From contig QEOQ01000486.1 of the NCBI GenBank assembly GCA_010279815.1, positions 1,022,935-1,086,934 on the forward strand: 64,000 bases of DNA, read 5' to 3'. Source of the DNA: Brachionus plicatilis (taxonomy: Eukaryota > Rotifera > Eurotatoria > Ploima > Brachionidae). A program made the translations under genes and the position numbers. Below, piece by piece: positions 59,013 through 64,000 of the stretch. The notes under the pieces were generated by a model that did no database searches, was not told the origin of the DNA, and saw nothing but the letters and a program-made list of their open reading frames with translations. Each line of letters opens with the position of its first letter. The first letter of the stretch is position 1.

Positions 59013-60886
59013 AAAGTTAAGTTCCTTAGATTGATACAAGAAATTTAAAATAAGAATATTAAAATATATCCCATTATAATGCTTCTGAACGAGTTGAAAA
59101 ATTCGATCAGAAAATGTTTCTGGAAGATAAAAATATCTATTTGAAAATACAAGTATAATTCGAAAAATTTTTAACAGCCGAAAAGTGTATAAATTGTATA
59201 AAGAACTTAAAAAAAATTATTAAAAATTACAATGTACGACTCAATCAAATACAATTAGCCCAGATTTTTAATGGATTTTGCTTCTATGGTCAGGCTGATA
59301 ACTTATTTTGTATCAAGCAAGCAAATCTCTTTTTAAAAATTTCATCATTAATTAACTTTGAAACAATTAATAATTTAAAACTTTAAATTGTTATATTTTT
59401 TTACTAAATCTTACAATTTCTTACAGGAACAACTAAATTTTTGCAAAAAATTACCAAAATTTACAACAAATATTGTAATTAAAAGATTTAGTAAGAAATA
59501 ATTCAAAAAAATTTTTGTTTGAACAATAAAAAAAATATAAAAATTTATTAAAAATCAAAAAAAATAGCAAAAATTGAAAATTTTTTGGCCGAAATCGAAA
59601 TTACAGTGTCTTAGAGATATTGATTTAATAAAAAAACATGTCAAATAAAAGCACTGTATATTAAGAGTTTATAAAAAAAATAACAAAATACGGACCAGAT
59701 TCTATTTAGATAACAAAATATAAAAAAGAATTTGATAGCACGAAAAGTAGAAGTAGTATTTTTTGCTTAAAAAAGAAGTGTTTAAATACTGCTTAACCTT
59801 ACATCATATTTTAAAACTAACAAAATTTTATTATGAAAAATCCGTCGCTTCTTGTCCCCAGCAAGCTCAAATATTATTTAGCTTTAGTGTATATAAAAAT
59901 TCTCAATATTAAAATTTGTATATTGAATTTGATTTTTTTATTATCTACAAATCATAAAATATAAAATAAGCTAATAGGATTTTAATCTTTATATATTTTT
60001 TTCGAATATTGTTCTTTGCATTTTTCCTTCTATCCGTATTTATTTAATATAAAAAAAGCAGTCTTGTTTATAAGTCTCAGTGTTAAATCTAAGTCACAAA
60101 AATTTAAATCATAAATATGACTTTACTTATATGATTTTTTTTTTAAAGTAAAATTTATGACTTTGACTTAAGTGACTTATACTTTAACTAGGCCGCCACA
60201 ATAACTATCTGGAACGGTAAAAAAAAAAAAACAATGGCGTTACAATTCGAAGATTTTGACAAGTACAATTCCATTAAAACATTTTTAATTGAATTATTAC
60301 TAAATAAATTAAGAAATAAATTATATTAGAATTTTTGATTTGAATAAAGAAAGATCGGTTTGGTTGTGGTTCTCATTTTGTAAAAAAAAAAATTAAAAAA
60401 AAACTATAAATAATCTCACTACTAACTATTCAAAACACGTCAATAAATAAAAAAGCAAAATAATTTATATCAGTTACAGTGAAATAATAGATTTTTATTT
60501 TCTAAATTAAAATTTTCCCCAAGTTTTCTAGCCAATCAAGTACCCAAATGAGTAATTAAAAGGCTCACTATTAATGTTAAATTAATAATTTAAATAACAC
60601 CTTAAATATAATAAATGATCATTGAAAAAGAATTTATGTAAACTAATTTAAATTTAAATAAATTTTATTTTTGAACAATTACTTGATGAAATATATAAAA
60701 AAATTAAATATATAGCTAAAATAAATCAATTTTATATAATAAATCATCGCTAAATTTTTTTACTGCTTATTAGTAAATATTTTGGTTTTTAACCCACTTT
60801 TATGTATGGTTTTCGATAAATATTTTGGCATTAAAATGCAATTTTTGGATTAATTAATTTAAGTTAACTTTTGCCTCAGGTTCTTC

Positions 60887-61003
60887 TCATATGTCCTCTG
60901 ATTCCCTGGGCAGGTCCAGCTTGGAACAATGAATTACATGGCACAGAGGGTTTCGTTCAACTAACCTGATTGCTTCCTTTGCTGAGTTTGAAGAATTGAT
61001 TAA
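60887..61003 (-). CDS. candidate terminal exon, unidentified
   Basis: After ttttcaag (an AAG acceptor like others in this window) a 38-codon frame runs LINSSNSAKEAIRLVERNPL, CHVIHCSKLDLPRESEDI, then TGA. It stands out sharply from the flanks in composition. The upstream exons would lie to the right of 61003 but are not found. Family unknown; a multicopy element is possible. Confidence 0.35.
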   Translation of the reverse strand, partial: LINSSNSAKEAIRLVERNPLCHVIHCSKLDLPRESEDI

Positions 61004-62916
61004 CTTGAAAAGGCTTTCTATTTTTAGTTGTTAGACATTTCTATTTTCTAATAAAAAAATATTGAAAGCTTTCATTTGAGCATCAAAATATGCATAATTA
61101 AATTTACTAAAATCGTTTGTAATATATTAAAGTTTAAATTTCTTTTCTTTAAAAAAAAAAATTAATACAGCTATTAAACAGCTTTTAAACTAAAAAAAAT
61201 ATATTATCTTACTTGAAATTTAAAAAATTCAATTTTTGAAATTCTTGAAGAAATTTTTCTGCCTGCTTAATTTTCTTTAATTTAAAATAAACTCTCATTT
61301 TTTTATTGTTTATATTTTTACTTTTTATTTCTGAGAAAAATATCTATTGCAAGATTAATTTTAAGTATTTGAATTGCGATTAATTATTTGAAAGTCAAAA
61401 TTAGAATGAAAATTAGTAAAAAATAAATGATGTGATATCTTGAAATATAGAACGTAAATATCGTAAATATATCCTTAATCAAGTGACTAAAACTTTTACT
61501 TACATTTTTCTCTGAATTAGTTTTATTTACATTTAAAGTTTTGCTATGTTAGTTTAAAAGTGGAAGTTACAAATTATTTAATTTCAATCAAAAATTTGTC
61601 GAAATTGTACCAAATGTATATTTTAGATGCTAATATCTGAATTAATTTCCAGATATTTAGAGAATGCATTTTATGTCAAAAAGAATAAAATTTGGAAAGC
61701 TTGGCTTAAATAATCTTTCACTTTTGTTAACTCAAAATAACCTAATCGGAATTGAAGGCTTAGATATCAGGACCATTAATAAATAAATAAATTTTTTTAA
61801 ATTGAAGATGAAAACCAGTAAATTTTAAATTAATAAAAAATTTCTCTAGAAATAAACAGAACTAGATTGATTTCGAATGGTAAATTATTTGAAAAATCTA
61901 AAATATAAAGGAATAGAATTTATTTTTTGAATAATAAGAACACAAATATTCTTTATTTAAATATTGAAGTCGATATTTCAGGCAGCTCCGAATATATCAA
62001 ATACCTTCTTTTCGGCCTAGGGATTGAGTAAATTTGATGAAAAATTATTAAATTGTAGAATATATCTATTTAAAAAATTCATCATTTGACTAATGAGTTT
62101 TGTTTAAAAAAAATTCAATAATTAAAATTTTTAAATTTAAATAATAAATTTAAAACAGGAAAAAAACTTTTCGCTAGTTGAGTTTCTAGGACTCGTTTGA
62201 ATTAAATTTTTATGCTTTTGAATTCTGTAAAAAAAATTTTCTTCTAAACCTCGAAATTCGATCAAATCAGCTAAACCAAGACTTTTACGATCAAATAAAT
62301 AAAATAAAAAATATTCCTTATTTTCTTATAGAAACCTTATCCATTTATTTGGTTCATTTTAATTGAATTTATAATTCATTTCCGAAAAAAGGAAAATTAA
62401 TGAAAAATGGAACTCTTAAGATTACTAATTGATGCATAAAAAAAGAATTATTGAAAAAATATTCTTAATGGTTGATTTTCTCTAAAGACTCAAAAGTGTC
62501 ACTAATTTTCAATTAAAAGTAGAATTTATTTAAAGGCTAGTATGGCACAATTTTTCCAGACTTATTTTTAAGCCATAAGTTTAGGTCAAATTTTTTACTT
62601 GACTAAAAACATTAATTTGTAAGTTAAAGTCATGAATTTTTTTGACAGGAAAGAGTAAAAATCATATTCATATTTTAATTAAGCATATATTTTATTTTTT
62701 ATTTTTTTTATACATGAATTTTTATGTGATCATTATTTAAGCTTATTTTATTTTATTCCAAAAATAGAAAATATTAAAACTTTGACTTTTTTATAACAAT
62801 GTAAATAAAATATTGAAATTAGTTTAGAATATTGAAAGACTTTTTTGTTATTCACAACTATATTTAAAAAATACTTTTCAGTTTTTTAATGGTTGTTTAG
62901 GAGTAAAAATCTTCGC

Positions 62917-63022
62917 CATGTTAAAAGATTTGTATACGAGGTTGGGAGGAGTTTCTGTGTTTTTAGTCGAATTATTTAAAATTAATCTATTGCTTAGTAG
63001 TTAATTAATTATATTTTATAAA
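62917..63022 (-). repeat. repeat shared with 43262-43370
   Basis: Inverted relative to the copy at 43262-43370; the core GTATACGAGGTTGGGAGGAG plus TTTCTGTG is identical in both while the flanks differ. Confidence 0.75.
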
Positions 63023-63187
63023 GAATAATTTCTTATTAAATATTACTCTAAAAAATTATGTAATTTTATGTTGAAAAATTTCAATTTTCTATATTTTCAA
63101 AAAAGTTTTTTCTTTTTCTTTTTATTTTTTTATTTTATTTTATTGAATTATTAATTAACTTTTCTTAAAATACTAGTCATTTTAGAT

Positions 63188-63218
63188 CCTGAAGAAGGCC
63201 ATTTTGGTCGAAACGCGT
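63188..63218 (+). ncRNA. structured motif resembling a small hammerhead ribozyme
   Basis: CCTGAAGAAGGCCATTTTGG then TCGAAACGCGTC. CTGAAGA, a GGCC/GGTC stem and GAAACGCGTC are in hammerhead order, like the short stem III variants associated with Penelope-like elements. One extra A follows CTGAAGA and stem I is weak, so it may be a decayed copy or just a retroelement 3' end. Confidence 0.25.
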
Positions 63219-64000
63219 CAATTAATAAAATAATTTGGTTTTTGTAAATTAAAAAAAAAATTTTATAATATTTTTGGTTTAATATTTTTATTTCGAATAA
63301 AAAAATATTTTGTATCTAAATAACAAATATTTATTATTTGAATTAAACGAGGTTATTTAAAAAATAAAAAATAAAATAAAATAGAGAATTGACTTTAAAA
63401 AAATTTAGAGTAGTGACTTGACTAAAGACTTGTGACTTTAAAAAAAATAATTTTTTTCTGAACTAAATTACAAGAAGCTTAAAAGAATAAAAAAATTAGC
63501 AGCTGGTTTTTTGATTAATAAATTTATCTGGGGGATTTTTTTAAATAATAAAGATTAATATTAATTGTAAAGATCGATCACTGAAAATTATTGTACAAAA
63601 ATATAAGGCTTAATTGATAAAAAAAATGAAGAAAACTATTTAGTCCGATAAGAGATTAACAAAAACTTATTTTCTCTTAGTATTGCTTCCTTTTCTTTCT
63701 TTTTAGAATTTTTCAGCATTATTTTTTTATTTTTTTTAAATTTAACGATTACATTTTTAAAGACTATAGGTATTTAAAATTTTTAAATTGTTTGGCAAGT
63801 ATCTAACAGTTAAAGGCTTTTTTGATCATATGTCATACCATTCCTCATATTTTTTAAATGATAAAAATATATGTAATTAAGATATTCACTTGATTAAATA
63901 CTTTGATGATTATTACAAATGAATCTAAAAAAACATTAGTGACTATATAAAAATGTTGTAAATTCCTTACTATAAAGTTAAATCTATGTTATTTATAAAA

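Larger units (their letters stand above)
57711..60886. other. intergenic, partly less AT-rich
   Basis: 57760-58400 has higher G+C and varied sequence (one possible small exon at 58128-58229); the rest is AT-rich. A 20-bp palindrome lies at 58993-59012. Confidence 0.45.
61004..64000. other. AT-rich sequence with repeat fragments
   Basis: Contains a minus-strand family A hairpin (61981-62022: GCAGCTCCGAAT then CCTTCTTTTCGGCC), the segment shared with the 41820-43426 insertion (62917-63022), and a structured motif at 63188-63218. No gene seen. Confidence 0.5.

Noticed and set aside
1..64000. tRNA, rRNA, CRISPR, operons, ribosome binding sites
   Set aside because: No sequence supports them. The window is a eukaryotic chromosome with spliced genes, and no tRNA-like box B with a matching cloverleaf was seen.

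Overview
The window is eukaryotic nuclear DNA from a small invertebrate animal. It is very AT-rich, genes are split by many short introns (about 45-60 bp) and a few kilobase-scale ones, and the recognisable proteins (Derlin, troponin C, a calmodulin, a FARP-type RhoGEF) are animal proteins. My best guess is a monogonont rotifer such as Brachionus. This rests on base composition, compact introns, dense transposon debris and a bacterial-looking glycosidase family fused to EGF modules; it is an inference, not a proof.

Layout. 25-460 (-): first three coding exons of a Derlin. 3133-3709 (-): complete three-exon troponin C. 7198-16196 (-): one three-exon gene of 1768 codons for a secreted protein with three glycosidase-like (GH-A fold) modules joined by EGF modules; it looks like three genes until the EGF modules are seen to be completed across the introns. 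24672-28800 (+): seven-exon calmodulin-like gene with a 24-nt exon. 28924-45385 (-): eleven-exon FARP gene (FERM, FERM-adjacent, DH, PH, PH), tail-to-tail with the calmodulin gene. Beyond 45.4 kb I find no gene I can name, only a few short coding-like exons, an assembly gap (49725-50517) and transposon remains.

The non-genic DNA is a transposon graveyard. Six small elements have inverted ends and perfect 8-bp target duplications (hAT-type MITEs). There are also a Mutator-like remnant folded into a large inverted repeat and later split by another insertion, an internally deleted pogo/CENP-B-type element, an integrase fragment, three LINE C-terminal remnants, and three families of short hairpin plus A/T-rich tail, probably retroelement 3' ends.

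The genes do not form a pathway. Derlin acts in ER protein export, troponin C and calmodulin are EF-hand calcium sensors, FARP is a membrane-linked Rho-family exchange factor, and the EGF-glycosidase protein is secreted. The most unusual points are that three-module protein (first module has lost both catalytic glutamates, second is interrupted by an in-frame TGA), a strong preference for AAG 3' splice sites (13 of 22 inferred introns), and compensatory base changes in a repeat hairpin.
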